DNA of 23,246 nt from the NCBI GenBank assembly GCA_022563075.1, contig JADFOC010000002.1:1-23246 (forward strand). The letters run 5' to 3'. The position numbers and the translations under genes were made by a program. This document shows positions 6,798-14,195 of the stretch, one piece after another. The first letter of the stretch is position 1. Each line of letters begins with the position of its first letter. This DNA is from Pseudomonadota bacterium (GTDB lineage Bacteria > Pseudomonadota > Gammaproteobacteria > Pseudomonadales > Pseudohongiellaceae). The notes under the pieces were generated by a model. That model saw nothing but the letters and a program-made list of their open reading frames with translations, was not told the origin of the DNA and did not search any database.

Positions 6798-8579
6798 CTA
6801 CCTTGAGACGAGATGACCGTAGTAGTGTCCCGCCGCAGCCAGAGAGGAAATTGGCTGATATTCTCCTGCATAGACCACCTGGTTTCTGCCGCTAGCTTTG
6901 GCCCGGTAGAGCGCCTTGTCGGCTTCGGTAAATAATTTTCTTGGTTTTGGCGCTACCTCGTTGTTCGAGACGGGCTTATAGCTGACGGCGCCGATACTGA
7001 CCGTGAGCACTTCAGCGGTACGAGAAGACTCGTGAGGAATCTGTAAAGCGTAAATTGCGCTGCGCATTGTCTCTGCTCTTTCCTGCAGTTCCAGCCCATC
7101 GCATCCCGCAAGAATAATGGCGAATTCTTCACCACCGTAGCGGGAAGGCATATCGCCACTGCGTTTAAATACCTTTTTCATGCATTTGGAAACTTGAATT
7201 AGACATTCATCACCGGCAGCGTGTCCATAGTGATCGTTATATTGCTTAAAAAAGTCGATGTCGATGACAATAAGCGAAAGTGGTGAGAGTTGGCGGGTTG
7301 ATCTTTTGAGTTCTTTGAGCAAGGTCGAATCAAAGTGGCGACGGTTGTAAAGATCGGTTAAAGAGTCAGTTATCACGGTCTTGGCCAGGCGAGCGTTAGT
7401 CTGACTCAATTGTACGTTTAGCGCCATCAGTTGCTCTTCCATGGATTTCAAGTGAGAGATGTCGTTTAGCACCCCAATGAATACAGTATCGTCCTCGATT
7501 TCCATCTTGCTAAGTGATAGTCGAACGGGTAAAACACTGCCGTCCTTACGCCGCACCTGCACTTCGCTTTCCGGTGCCGAGTCCTGCTCGCGTTGGTGAT
7601 CGATGAAGCCGTTGAGATATTTTGCTGCGTCCTTGGCATCGGAGTCAGTAATGAATAAAGTAATATGGCTATCGATCAGCTCGTGGTGGCTGTAGCCTAG
7701 TAATTCCTCCGCAACAAGATTCATCGACTCTACGGTACCGTCCATGCGCACGGTAATAAGTCCATCCGGCATGGTGTCGATCAGTGATTCATAGCGTATT
7801 CGTTTTTCGTTAGTTATTCCGTCATCGGTATCGATTTTGTCAAACAATTCGTTGATGGAGTTGCCAATAGAAACCAATTCGTTGTTTCCATGCATGATGA
7901 TGCGCGTTTTTCGGTCACCCTGCTTGAATCGGCTAATATTCTTAATAATGTCTCGTGCTCGATTTGATACAGTGAGAGTGAGGATAAGCAGGATGATGCC
8001 TGCCGCCAATACGGTTCCGGCCCCCGAGATAGACAGTCTATTTGATCGGGCTAATTCGATTTGACCGAGGTGATAGGCCAGGTCAATTTCTATGTAAAGT
8101 ACGCCGCAGCTTTGCGGGCTTGGTATGCCTGCATCGGAGAAATTACAGATTCGGGTCATACCTGCCAGAACTTGGCCATCGTCCAATACCGTCACTTGTA
8201 ATTGTCCCCCGGACACCGCGTTGATCATGGCAGACAAGGGTGCATGATTTATCGGGTTCCAATGTTTTCCTAATTGTTCAGCATTGGTGGCGGCGACAAC
8301 AATGCCGGCCGGATCGGCTACGAAAAGCGCGATCAGATCTTCGGCCAATATGAAGCTGGTAATCGAATTCTGTAATTCCCTGTTTGCGCCCAGTGAGAGA
8401 AAGAGTTCACTTGAGCTTTGTAAGTAGTTCAAGGTATTTCTTAGTGTGATTGTACTCGAGTCGAGAATGTGCTGATTGTCCAAGCGCCTGGACGTGGCGT
8501 AATCGAGGGACAGCGTAGTGGCTGCCAGCAGCAGCAGACATAAGGGGATAACAACCCGTGTGCTGAGTAAATATTTCAT
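6798..8579 (-). CDS. Membrane diguanylate cyclase (sensor-HAMP-PAS-GGDEF)
   Basis: A 593-aa signalling protein. A first transmembrane helix (residues ~8-25) and a second (~185-205) bracket a periplasmic sensing region. A HAMP-like segment (~205-255), a PAS domain (~260-375, 'LIDTMPDGLITVRMDGTVESMN') and a GGDEF domain (~400-570) follow. The catalytic motif is GGEEF at 482-486, with 'DIDFFKQYNDHYGHAAGD' for metal and substrate binding. The product-inhibition I-site RSGD lies at 473-476, five residues before the motif, so the enzyme should be active and feedback inhibited. It would make cyclic di-GMP in response to a periplasmic and/or PAS-sensed cue. It converges with the DUF4329 gene with 26 nt between stops. 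No EAL or HD-GYP domain is present. Confidence 0.93.
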   Translation of the reverse strand: MKYLLSTRVVIPLCLLLLAATTLSLDYATSRRLDNQHILDSSTITLRNTLNYLQSSSELFLSLGANRELQNSITSFILAEDLIALFVADPAGIVVAATNAEQLGKHWNPINHAPLSAMINAVSGGQLQVTVLDDGQVLAGMTRICNFSDAGIPSPQSCGVLYIEIDLAYHLGQIELARSNRLSISGAGTVLAAGIILLILTLTVSNRARDIIKNISRFKQGDRKTRIIMHGNNELVSIGNSINELFDKIDTDDGITNEKRIRYESLIDTMPDGLITVRMDGTVESMNLVAEELLGYSHHELIDSHITLFITDSDAKDAAKYLNGFIDHQREQDSAPESEVQVRRKDGSVLPVRLSLSKMEIEDDTVFIGVLNDISHLKSMEEQLMALNVQLSQTNARLAKTVITDSLTDLYNRRHFDSTLLKELKRSTRQLSPLSLIVIDIDFFKQYNDHYGHAAGDECLIQVSKCMKKVFKRSGDMPSRYGGEEFAIILAGCDGLELQERAETMRSAIYALQIPHESSRTAEVLTVSIGAVSYKPVSNNEVAPKPRKLFTEADKALYRAKASGRNQVVYAGEYQPISSLAAAGHYYGHLVSR

Positions 8580-8749
8580 CCAAATAGGACCGATAATATT
8601 GATTTAAGCCATTGATATATAAAATAATTCATGTGATTAGCAACAACTAAGAATTGCACTGGAATAGAGGTCACCTACTTATAGTTTAGCCTTAATAATC
8701 ACCAATGCAGGGGTGTATAGAAGGCAGCATGTCTGGCGATCGATTTGAG

Positions 8750-8778
8750 TTGACATCGCCCGAGCCGGGGCGCATCAT
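8750..8778 (+). promoter_or_regulatory. Candidate trp promoter (-35 TTGACA, 17-bp spacer)
   Basis: A perfect -35 TTGACA (8750-8755) is followed after 17 bp by CATCAT (8773-8778), a 4/6 match to the -10 consensus. Transcription would start around 8785-8788, at or just before the ATG of the leader peptide, so that peptide would be translated from a leaderless RNA. A perfect inverted repeat, GGGGCGC (8767-8773) and GCGCCCC (8780-8786), flanks the -10 region. It could be an operator or a 5' hairpin, depending on the true start site. Confidence 0.55.
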
Positions 8779-8787
8779 CGCGCCCCT

Positions 8788-8850
8788 ATGAATACACGAT
8801 TTCATTTCTGGTGGCTTGGCAAATCGGGCTGCCGCAGGAAACTCTTCTAA
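8788..8850 (+). CDS. trpL: trp leader peptide (20 aa, tandem Trp)
   Basis: A short ORF beginning MNTRFHFWWLGKSG and ending RRKLF. It has two adjacent Trp codons (TGG TGG, 8809-8814) at positions 8-9 of 20 codons, a combination rarely met by chance in a short ORF just upstream of an anthranilate synthase gene. There is no Shine-Dalgarno sequence. The putative -10 ends nine bases before the ATG, pointing to leaderless translation, which is the known arrangement for rhizobial trpL upstream of trpE(G). Ribosome stalling at the Trp codons when charged tRNA-Trp is scarce would alter downstream RNA folding. Its stop lies 101 nt before the trpE(G) start codon. Confidence 0.75.
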   Translation: MNTRFHFWWLGKSGCRRKLF

Positions 8851-8931
8851 AGTTCTTCCTTGGCCGTCCATGAGTTGTGGCGGTCTATTGCTCTCCAAAA
8901 ATTACTAGCTCGCCATGACTGTTACCGTCCA
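8809..8931 (+). promoter_or_regulatory. Candidate trp attenuator with four complementary segments
   Basis: Segment 1 is the Trp-codon stretch TGGTGGC (8809-8815). Segment 2 is GCCGTCCA (8863-8870). Segment 3 is TGGCGGT (8878-8884). Segment 4 is ACCGTCCA (8924-8931). Segments 2 and 4 share the same CCGTCCA, so segment 3 can pair with either, and segment 1 can pair with segment 2. This is the 1:2, 2:3, 3:4 logic of a classical attenuator. There is no clear U-run after any hairpin, so an intrinsic terminator is not visible; segment 4 ends about 20 nt before the trpE(G) ATG and might act on translation or through Rho. Pairings were found by eye. Confidence 0.45.
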
Positions 8932-8951
8932 AGTAGAGACAGGTATTGGTT

Positions 8952-11147
8952 ATGCAAACTCACCATCAGATACAGTATCAATGTGATAGCGGTGTGCGGG
9001 TGCGCCGGTCAACCGCGCAACTAGACTATAAAAACGCGACAGATAAACTGGCCAGTTCGCTCAATCAATATCAGGGTGTATTGCTCGCATCCAGTTTTGA
9101 GTATCCGGGTCGTTACACACGCTGGGATATCGGCTTCATCAATCCACCGCTGCAGTTGACCGGCAGAGGGTACAGCTTAACGATCGATGCCCTAAATACA
9201 CGGGGCGAAATTTTACTTCCGGAAATTTATCGTGCGCTGCAGGTTAGCGATGCGATCGATCAACTGGAGGCGAACCGGGACAGCATAGAATTGTCAGTAG
9301 TGCGCGATGCCTCCGAGTTTACCGAAGAGATGCGCAGTCGCAGACCCAGTGTATTTTCCGTCTTGCGAGAGATAGTGAGCTGCTTTGCCAGTCCGGTTGA
9401 CCACTATTTGGGGCTCTATGGCGCCTTCGGTTACGACCTCACTTACCAATTCGAAGACGTCGAACGATTTCAAGCCAGGGCAGCCATGGATCGAGATCTG
9501 GTTTTGTATTTGCCGGATCAAATCACGGTGGTCGATCATCGCGTCGAAAAAGCGATCTGCTACAGCTATGAGTTTGTCTGTCGCAGTTGGGATTCCGACA
9601 AGCGATCTGAAACCACCGGCGGCTTCAGGCGCACCGGTGCGACCAATCCCTACGCCCCTGCGATGCAGGTGCAGCAGGATTGTGATCACGCGCCCGGTGA
9701 ATACGCGAATCGGGTGAAGCAAGCGCTGGAATATTTTCGTCGTGGAGATCTGTTTGAAGTGGTGCCAGGTCAAATGTTCTACGAGCCCTGCAAAGATAGC
9801 CCGGCCGAAGTATTTAATCGCTTAAAGGAAAGTAACCCGGCACCCTATGGCGCATTGATGAATCTAGGAGAGCAGGAGTATCTGGTGGCGGCATCGCCAG
9901 AGATGTTTGTGCGTGTCGATGGCAAACAGATTGAGACCTGTCCAATTTCCGGCACGATAAAACGCGGCACCGATGCTATCGATGATGCCAATCAGATTAA
10001 AATCCTGCTGAATTCCGATAAAGATGAATCGGAACTCTCTATGTGCACAGATGTGGACAGAAATGACAAGTCACGGGTTTGCGAGCCCGGCTCGATACAA
10101 GTTGTAGGGCGGCGGCAAATTGAAATGTATTCCCGCCTTATTCACACCGTCGACCATGTGAAGGGAGTGTTGCGAGCCGAGTTCGATGCACTGGATGGTT
10201 TTCTGGCTCACGCCTGGGCCGTTACCGTGACCGGCGCCCCCAAGCTGGCCGCCATGCAGTTCATCGAACAGTATGAGAAGTCGCCTCGGCACTGGTATGG
10301 CGGCGCCCTCGGTCACATCGGCTTCGATGGTAATTTAAATACTGGTTTGACCCTGCGCACGATTCGAATCAAAGATGGCATCGCTGAAATCAGAGTAGGG
10401 GCGACACTGTTAATCGATTCAAATCCAGCGGAGGAGGAAAAAGAAACGCGACTGAAAGCTGCCGCTTTGGTTGATGCCGTCAGAGGTAACTCGAAGCGCA
10501 ATCAAGATAATGCGTCAGAATTATTTTCGGGTAACCCTGGTGCCGGTATCAAGGCGCTGATGGTGGATCATCAAGATTCATTCGTGCACAATCTTGCCGC
10601 TTATTTTCGTCAATATGGCGTCGAATTGATCACCATGCGACCGGCGATGGCGCGCCAGTGGTTACAGCAACAGCATGTTGATTTACTCATCTTGTCCCCT
10701 GGGCCATCGAAACCGGAGACTTTTTTGATGGATGAAACTATCGGGCACGCGCTACAAAAAGATATTCCAATCTTCGGTGTGTGCCTGGGGTTGCAGGGAA
10801 TTGTCGAATATTTCGGCGGCGAGTTAACCGAGCTGGCTTATCCCATGCACGGAAAATCATCACAAATTAAACATTCCGGCAGTGCATTGTTTGCCGGTAT
10901 CGCCGAGGATTTCACCGCGGGCAGGTATCACTCCCTGATAGCTAAAACTGTGCCTGATTGCCTGCGAGTGACGGCGACGACTGCAGACGGCTGCGTGATG
11001 GCCGTCGAGCATGCGACGCTGCCAATTCAGGCGGTTCAATTTCACCCCGAATCAATAATGAGTCTGGAAAATCAGACAGGTCATCGTCTGATTTTAAATG
11101 TAGTCAAAAGCGTTGCTGCGCAGAAGACAATAAATAAAACCGGCTAA
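8952..11147 (+). CDS. trpE(G): Fused anthranilate synthase TrpE-TrpG
   Basis: A 731-aa fusion of anthranilate synthase components I and II, converting chorismate and glutamine to anthranilate, the first committed step of tryptophan synthesis. The TrpE part (about 1-520) has 'ASSFEYPGRYTRWDIGF' near the N-terminus (inhibitor-binding region), 'CPISGTIKRGTD', 'ELSMCTDVDRNDKSRVCEPGS' and 'HAWAVTVTGAPKLAAMQFIE'. The TrpG glutaminase part starts near residue 533 ('LMVDHQDSFVHNLAAYF') with Cys611 in 'GVCLGLQG' and His698/Glu700 in 'QFHPES'. ATG at 8952 has AGG eight nt upstream and is preferred to an in-frame TTG at 8946. The motifs resemble the fused alphaproteobacterial clade. No other trp gene follows. 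It is probably controlled by the leader upstream. Confidence 0.95.
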   Translation: MQTHHQIQYQCDSGVRVRRSTAQLDYKNATDKLASSLNQYQGVLLASSFEYPGRYTRWDIGFINPPLQLTGRGYSLTIDALNTRGEILLPEIYRALQVSDAIDQLEANRDSIELSVVRDASEFTEEMRSRRPSVFSVLREIVSCFASPVDHYLGLYGAFGYDLTYQFEDVERFQARAAMDRDLVLYLPDQITVVDHRVEKAICYSYEFVCRSWDSDKRSETTGGFRRTGATNPYAPAMQVQQDCDHAPGEYANRVKQALEYFRRGDLFEVVPGQMFYEPCKDSPAEVFNRLKESNPAPYGALMNLGEQEYLVAASPEMFVRVDGKQIETCPISGTIKRGTDAIDDANQIKILLNSDKDESELSMCTDVDRNDKSRVCEPGSIQVVGRRQIEMYSRLIHTVDHVKGVLRAEFDALDGFLAHAWAVTVTGAPKLAAMQFIEQYEKSPRHWYGGALGHIGFDGNLNTGLTLRTIRIKDGIAEIRVGATLLIDSNPAEEEKETRLKAAALVDAVRGNSKRNQDNASELFSGNPGAGIKALMVDHQDSFVHNLAAYFRQYGVELITMRPAMARQWLQQQHVDLLILSPGPSKPETFLMDETIGHALQKDIPIFGVCLGLQGIVEYFGGELTELAYPMHGKSSQIKHSGSALFAGIAEDFTAGRYHSLIAKTVPDCLRVTATTADGCVMAVEHATLPIQAVQFHPESIMSLENQTGHRLILNVVKSVAAQKTINKTG

Positions 11148-11266
11148 CCCCTGGCAAAAAGCCATGCCAATGCAACTGGCACGATTATCTGAGACAGATT
11201 AGTAAGGCCTCGGTAGCCTTGTAGATTAAACAGTCCTGCATCGGTCAGCATGTTTGAACCAGCCCA

Positions 11267-11659
11267 CTAGCAAAGCGACGGCGACGCAATGACCGCATGC
11301 GAGCTGATATTGATGCATCGCTTGGTCAGTAACTTATAAAGCCGTAGAGGTCTGGCCAGGGTGCCATAGATCATCCCGACGCTGTAGATTTGCAGCAGAT
11401 AGGCTTGATTCAATTCCAGCGCAATCGAGAAAATCAGTATCACCGCGCCAAGAAAAGTGGGTAAGTACACCAGGATCATGAGTAGCGCCTCGAGCCGAAT
11501 GGTGGGATAACTCAAGTCCAGATGCCGGAACAGAGCCTCGAAGGGGATGGTCGCTAATACCAGGAATAATCCCAACAATAACAGCTCGACAGTTGCACCG
11601 GTGGCGCCGATAGGTCCTGCCCAATGCATGGCAGCGAGTGCACAGTGGATGAAAAACAA
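11267..11659 (-). CDS. Small hydrophobic membrane protein, unknown
   Basis: A 130-aa open frame with about three to four hydrophobic segments: 'VELLLLGLFLVLATIPFEALF', 'EALLMILVYLPTFLGAVILIFSI' and 'AYLLQIYSVGMIYGTL'. A basic C-terminal region follows (RPLRLYKLLTKRC). I do not recognise the family. It begins 21 nt after the S1/P1 nuclease stop on the same strand, so it is probably co-transcribed with it. The start is uncertain: TTG at 11659 or an ATG eleven codons in, at 11629; an in-frame TGA lies just upstream. The competing 113-aa frame in the same place lacks membrane character and looks like a shadow. Confidence 0.5.
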   Translation of the reverse strand: MFFIHCALAAMHWAGPIGATGATVELLLLGLFLVLATIPFEALFRHLDLSYPTIRLEALLMILVYLPTFLGAVILIFSIALELNQAYLLQIYSVGMIYGTLARPLRLYKLLTKRCINISSHAVIASPSLC

Positions 11660-11680
11660 AAATATCGTGGCTCAAGCCGG

Positions 11681-12673
11681 TTAATCTAATTCGTTCTCAA
11701 ACCAGATCGCCAGTCTTAAACCGGCCAGCCCAAGTTGTTGTCGCGCGATGCGTTTCATTTGCAGGACATAGGCAGGCCTGAGTACCGACACTTGCATGTT
11801 TCGACCTGATTGGTCGGCCACTGCAATCTGACTTTTCATTGCGTCGGTGTAAACGCTGCTTAACAGTAATTGCCGACTCTCACTCAGCCACTGCGACCAG
11901 TCAGATTCAACTCCCTGAATTCTGGGTTTACCCAAACTCGATTGTTGTTGCAAAATAGTGACGAGAGTATCGGCGATAGGCTCCTCGCCGAGTGCTCTAT
12001 CCCAACGAAGGTGCAGATTATCATCATCGGTGGCGATGCCGTTGCCGCCTCTATCACCATCGGCGAAAACTCCCGCCGAGAATAAAGAACCCGTGTGCAG
12101 CGGTTGGTGAATGTCGCCGAAGAGATGCAGTACCCAACACAAAGCGATGGCACGATCTGCCGGTGGGTTATCCGCGCCAGTCAGCACCCGGGTCTGGTAG
12201 TCCAGTGCTGTCATCACGTTGTGAACTTGCTGTTGGTTGCGCACGCCCTCTGCAGCCTCGCCGGGCGTGTCGGCAAAGCGGTCAATCCCGATGTAACTGT
12301 TCCCCTGAGAGGTAGCCGCATCGCGAACCCAGGCGCCGTCGATGTAGTGCCAGGCTGGCCGATTGTATTTCTGTCGTTCTGCGTCCGATAGACCCCTGGC
12401 TATATCCGGCCAGTAGGCTGCCTGTCCGAGCAGCCAATCCAGGCGTTGCTCTGCATCAGCTCGGGCGATGGATGCGGGCATCGCTTCGATAAAGTCTTGT
12501 TGAAAACGTGGGTGCTGCCGCAGAATGCCAAGCAGCTGTGATTTTTTGTCCTGGCTAAGATAATTCATTGCAACCGAAGCCGTGAGTCTGTGACCGATGC
12601 GATCCCATGCCAGCGCGGTGTTGGACGGTAGCGTGCAACACAGGAACAAGATGCAGGAGAAAATTCTGTTCAT
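11681..12673 (-). CDS. S1/P1-type zinc nuclease, exported
   Basis: A 330-aa exported nuclease of the S1/P1 family, which cleaves single-stranded DNA and RNA using three zinc ions. The signal peptide ends so that the mature protein begins at Trp23 ('A-WDRIGHR'), as the N-terminal Trp is a zinc ligand in the family. Other ligand motifs are 'YWPDIARG', 'AWHYIDG' and 'CWVLHLFGDIHQPLHTG', then 'DRGGNGI'. ATG at 12673 is chosen over a GTG at 12718 because it gives a proper signal peptide. It follows the LivF-like gene by about 80 nt on the same strand. It probably scavenges nucleic acids for phosphate or nucleosides in the periplasm, which is inference. Confidence 0.92.
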   Translation of the reverse strand: MNRIFSCILFLCCTLPSNTALAWDRIGHRLTASVAMNYLSQDKKSQLLGILRQHPRFQQDFIEAMPASIARADAEQRLDWLLGQAAYWPDIARGLSDAERQKYNRPAWHYIDGAWVRDAATSQGNSYIGIDRFADTPGEAAEGVRNQQQVHNVMTALDYQTRVLTGADNPPADRAIALCWVLHLFGDIHQPLHTGSLFSAGVFADGDRGGNGIATDDDNLHLRWDRALGEEPIADTLVTILQQQSSLGKPRIQGVESDWSQWLSESRQLLLSSVYTDAMKSQIAVADQSGRNMQVSVLRPAYVLQMKRIARQQLGLAGLRLAIWFENELD

Positions 12674-12751
12674 ACCAGTAAGCCTTATCCGCGGACCGGG
12701 ACCAGTCTGAAAGATCACAGGATATTTAGCAATAGACTGCCGCAGCTGACT

Positions 12752-13447
12752 TTAGACTTCTAACCATTCGGCACGAACATCATCGGCTTGCATCAAGCTA
12801 TCCGGAGTGCCTTCGTACACGACCGTACCGTGTCCCATGACGTACAAGCGATGAGAAATCTTCAGTGCGATGGACAGTTTCTGCTCTACCAGCAAGATGG
12901 CGACACCACGCTTAGCTATTTCCTGTAGTAGCTTGGCTACTTGCTGAACAATTTTGGGCGCCAGGCCTTCGGTCGGCTCATCGATCATTATTAAATCGGG
13001 GTCGCCCATCAGGGTTCGGCACATGCAGAGCATTTGTTGTTCACCACCGCTGATGACGCCGCCATCTACGTCGGCTCTTTCACCCAAGATTGGGAACATA
13101 TTGAATATATCTTCGATACTCCAACGTCCCCGTATCTTGGTGGATTTCATGCCCAGGATTAGGTTTTGTGACACAGTGAGAGTGGGGAAGATATCGCGAT
13201 TCTCCGGCACGTAGCCCAGGCCCATTTGAGCGATTTCAAAACTCTGCTTGCCGGCTATCTCTTTACCCTTAAATTTTACTGAGCCCTGTGGTGCCACTTC
13301 TCCCATGATGGTCTTCAAGGTTGTGGATCTGCCTACGCCATTACGTCCCAGCAGGCTGACTATCTCACCTTCGGCCACATTGAAATTGACGCCCTGTAAG
13401 ATATGGCTCTTGCCGTAATAGGCATGTAAATCTGAGACTTCAAGCAC
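12752..13447 (-). CDS. livF: LivF-like ABC ATPase with Walker A Lys-to-Arg change
   Basis: A 231-aa ATP-binding subunit of a branched-chain-amino-acid-type importer. The Walker A reads G-R-N-G-V-G-R-S-T: the nucleotide-binding Lys is Arg (codon AGA, 13328-13330; residue 40 from the GTG start). Other motifs are intact: signature 'ISGGEQQML', Walker B 'LIMIDEPTEGL', switch region 'ILLVEQ'. GTG at 13447 is preferred because GGAGG sits nine nt before it; the TTG at 13456 abuts GGAGG directly. It overlaps the 3' end of the LivG-like gene by eight bases, indicating translational coupling. Last gene of the operon. The Arg could cripple ATP hydrolysis in this subunit or be a sequence error. Confidence 0.92.
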   Translation of the reverse strand: MLEVSDLHAYYGKSHILQGVNFNVAEGEIVSLLGRNGVGRSTTLKTIMGEVAPQGSVKFKGKEIAGKQSFEIAQMGLGYVPENRDIFPTLTVSQNLILGMKSTKIRGRWSIEDIFNMFPILGERADVDGGVISGGEQQMLCMCRTLMGDPDLIMIDEPTEGLAPKIVQQVAKLLQEIAKRGVAILLVEQKLSIALKISHRLYVMGHGTVVYEGTPDSLMQADDVRAEWLEV

Positions 13448-14192
13448 TGACTGCAACCTCCCCCAGGTAGGCTTCCTGCACCCGAGGATTGGCGCGTATG
13501 TTTTCAGGATTGTCCGTGGCTATTATTTCTCCATAGACCAGCACCGAAATTCTGTCGGCCACATCAAATACGATATTCATATCGTGTTCTACCATGATAA
13601 GCGTCTTGCCTTCGGTTATTTTTCGAATCAGCTCTACCGCATTCTCTGCCTCGCTATGGCTCATGCCCGCCACCGGCTCATCTAACATTATTAATTCCGC
13701 GCCACTTGCAATCGCTATACCGAGTTCCAGCGCTCGTTGCTGGGCATAAGCCAGTTCACCGGCTGGAAACAAGGCTTTATCTTGCAAGCGGATCTGTTCC
13801 AGTACATGCATGGCTTTTTCGTTGAGCTCGTGTTGCTTGCCAAGCAGGTGCCAGAACGAATATCGATACCCACAACTCCACAGCAGAGCACAACGAACGT
13901 TTTCAAACACATTCATGCGAGCAAAAATGTTGGTTACTTGGAAACTGCGTGCCAGACCGAGCCGATTTACTTCGTAGGGTGTCTTATTCTGTATTTCATT
14001 CTGCTTGAACTCAATAGTGCCGCTCGTCACATTAAAGAGTCCGCTTATTAAGTGAAATAACGTGGATTTACCGGCGCCGTTAGGTCCGATGATCGCATGT
14101 TTTTCACCTGGTTCAATATCGAGTGAAACTCCACGGATGATTTCGGTTTCACCAAAATTCTTGCGTACATCTTTAAGCGAGAGAATGGCCAC
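13440..14192 (-). CDS. livG: LivG-like ABC ATPase
   Basis: A 250-aa ATP-binding subunit. Walker A is canonical: GPNGAGKST with Lys42. The signature region reads 'LAYAQQRALELGIAIASG', in which the usual LSYGQQR is LAYAQQR. Walker B is 'LIMLDEPVAGM' and the switch His lies in 'LIMVEHDMNIV'. It pairs with the LivF-like subunit to power uptake; since that partner has Arg in its Walker A, this may be the principal catalytic subunit if the heterodimer is functional. It starts with GTG at 14192, three nt after the LivM-like stop, with AGG upstream. Fourth gene of the five-gene cluster. Confidence 0.93.
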   Translation of the reverse strand: MAILSLKDVRKNFGETEIIRGVSLDIEPGEKHAIIGPNGAGKSTLFHLISGLFNVTSGTIEFKQNEIQNKTPYEVNRLGLARSFQVTNIFARMNVFENVRCALLWSCGYRYSFWHLLGKQHELNEKAMHVLEQIRLQDKALFPAGELAYAQQRALELGIAIASGAELIMLDEPVAGMSHSEAENAVELIRKITEGKTLIMVEHDMNIVFDVADRISVLVYGEIIATDNPENIRANPRVQEAYLGEVAVSA

Positions 14193-14195
14193 GAT

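Noticed and set aside
8915..8986. Second short ORF (23 codons) overlapping the start of trpE(G)
   Set aside because: It has no Trp codons and no ribosome-binding site; the 8788-8850 ORF is the better leader.
11204..11220. AAGGC/GCCTT hairpin between convergent trpE(G) and the small membrane gene as terminator
   Set aside because: It has only five base pairs and no T-run on either strand.
11334..11675. 113-aa minus-strand ORF overlapping the small membrane protein
   Set aside because: The composition is that of an out-of-frame shadow (many His, Arg and Cys); the other frame encodes regular hydrophobic helices.
13700..13760. LivG signature LAYAQQR instead of LSYGQQR as a sign of inactivation
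   Set aside because: Small changes in this motif occur in active LivG/UrtD-type proteins, and the Walker motifs are intact.
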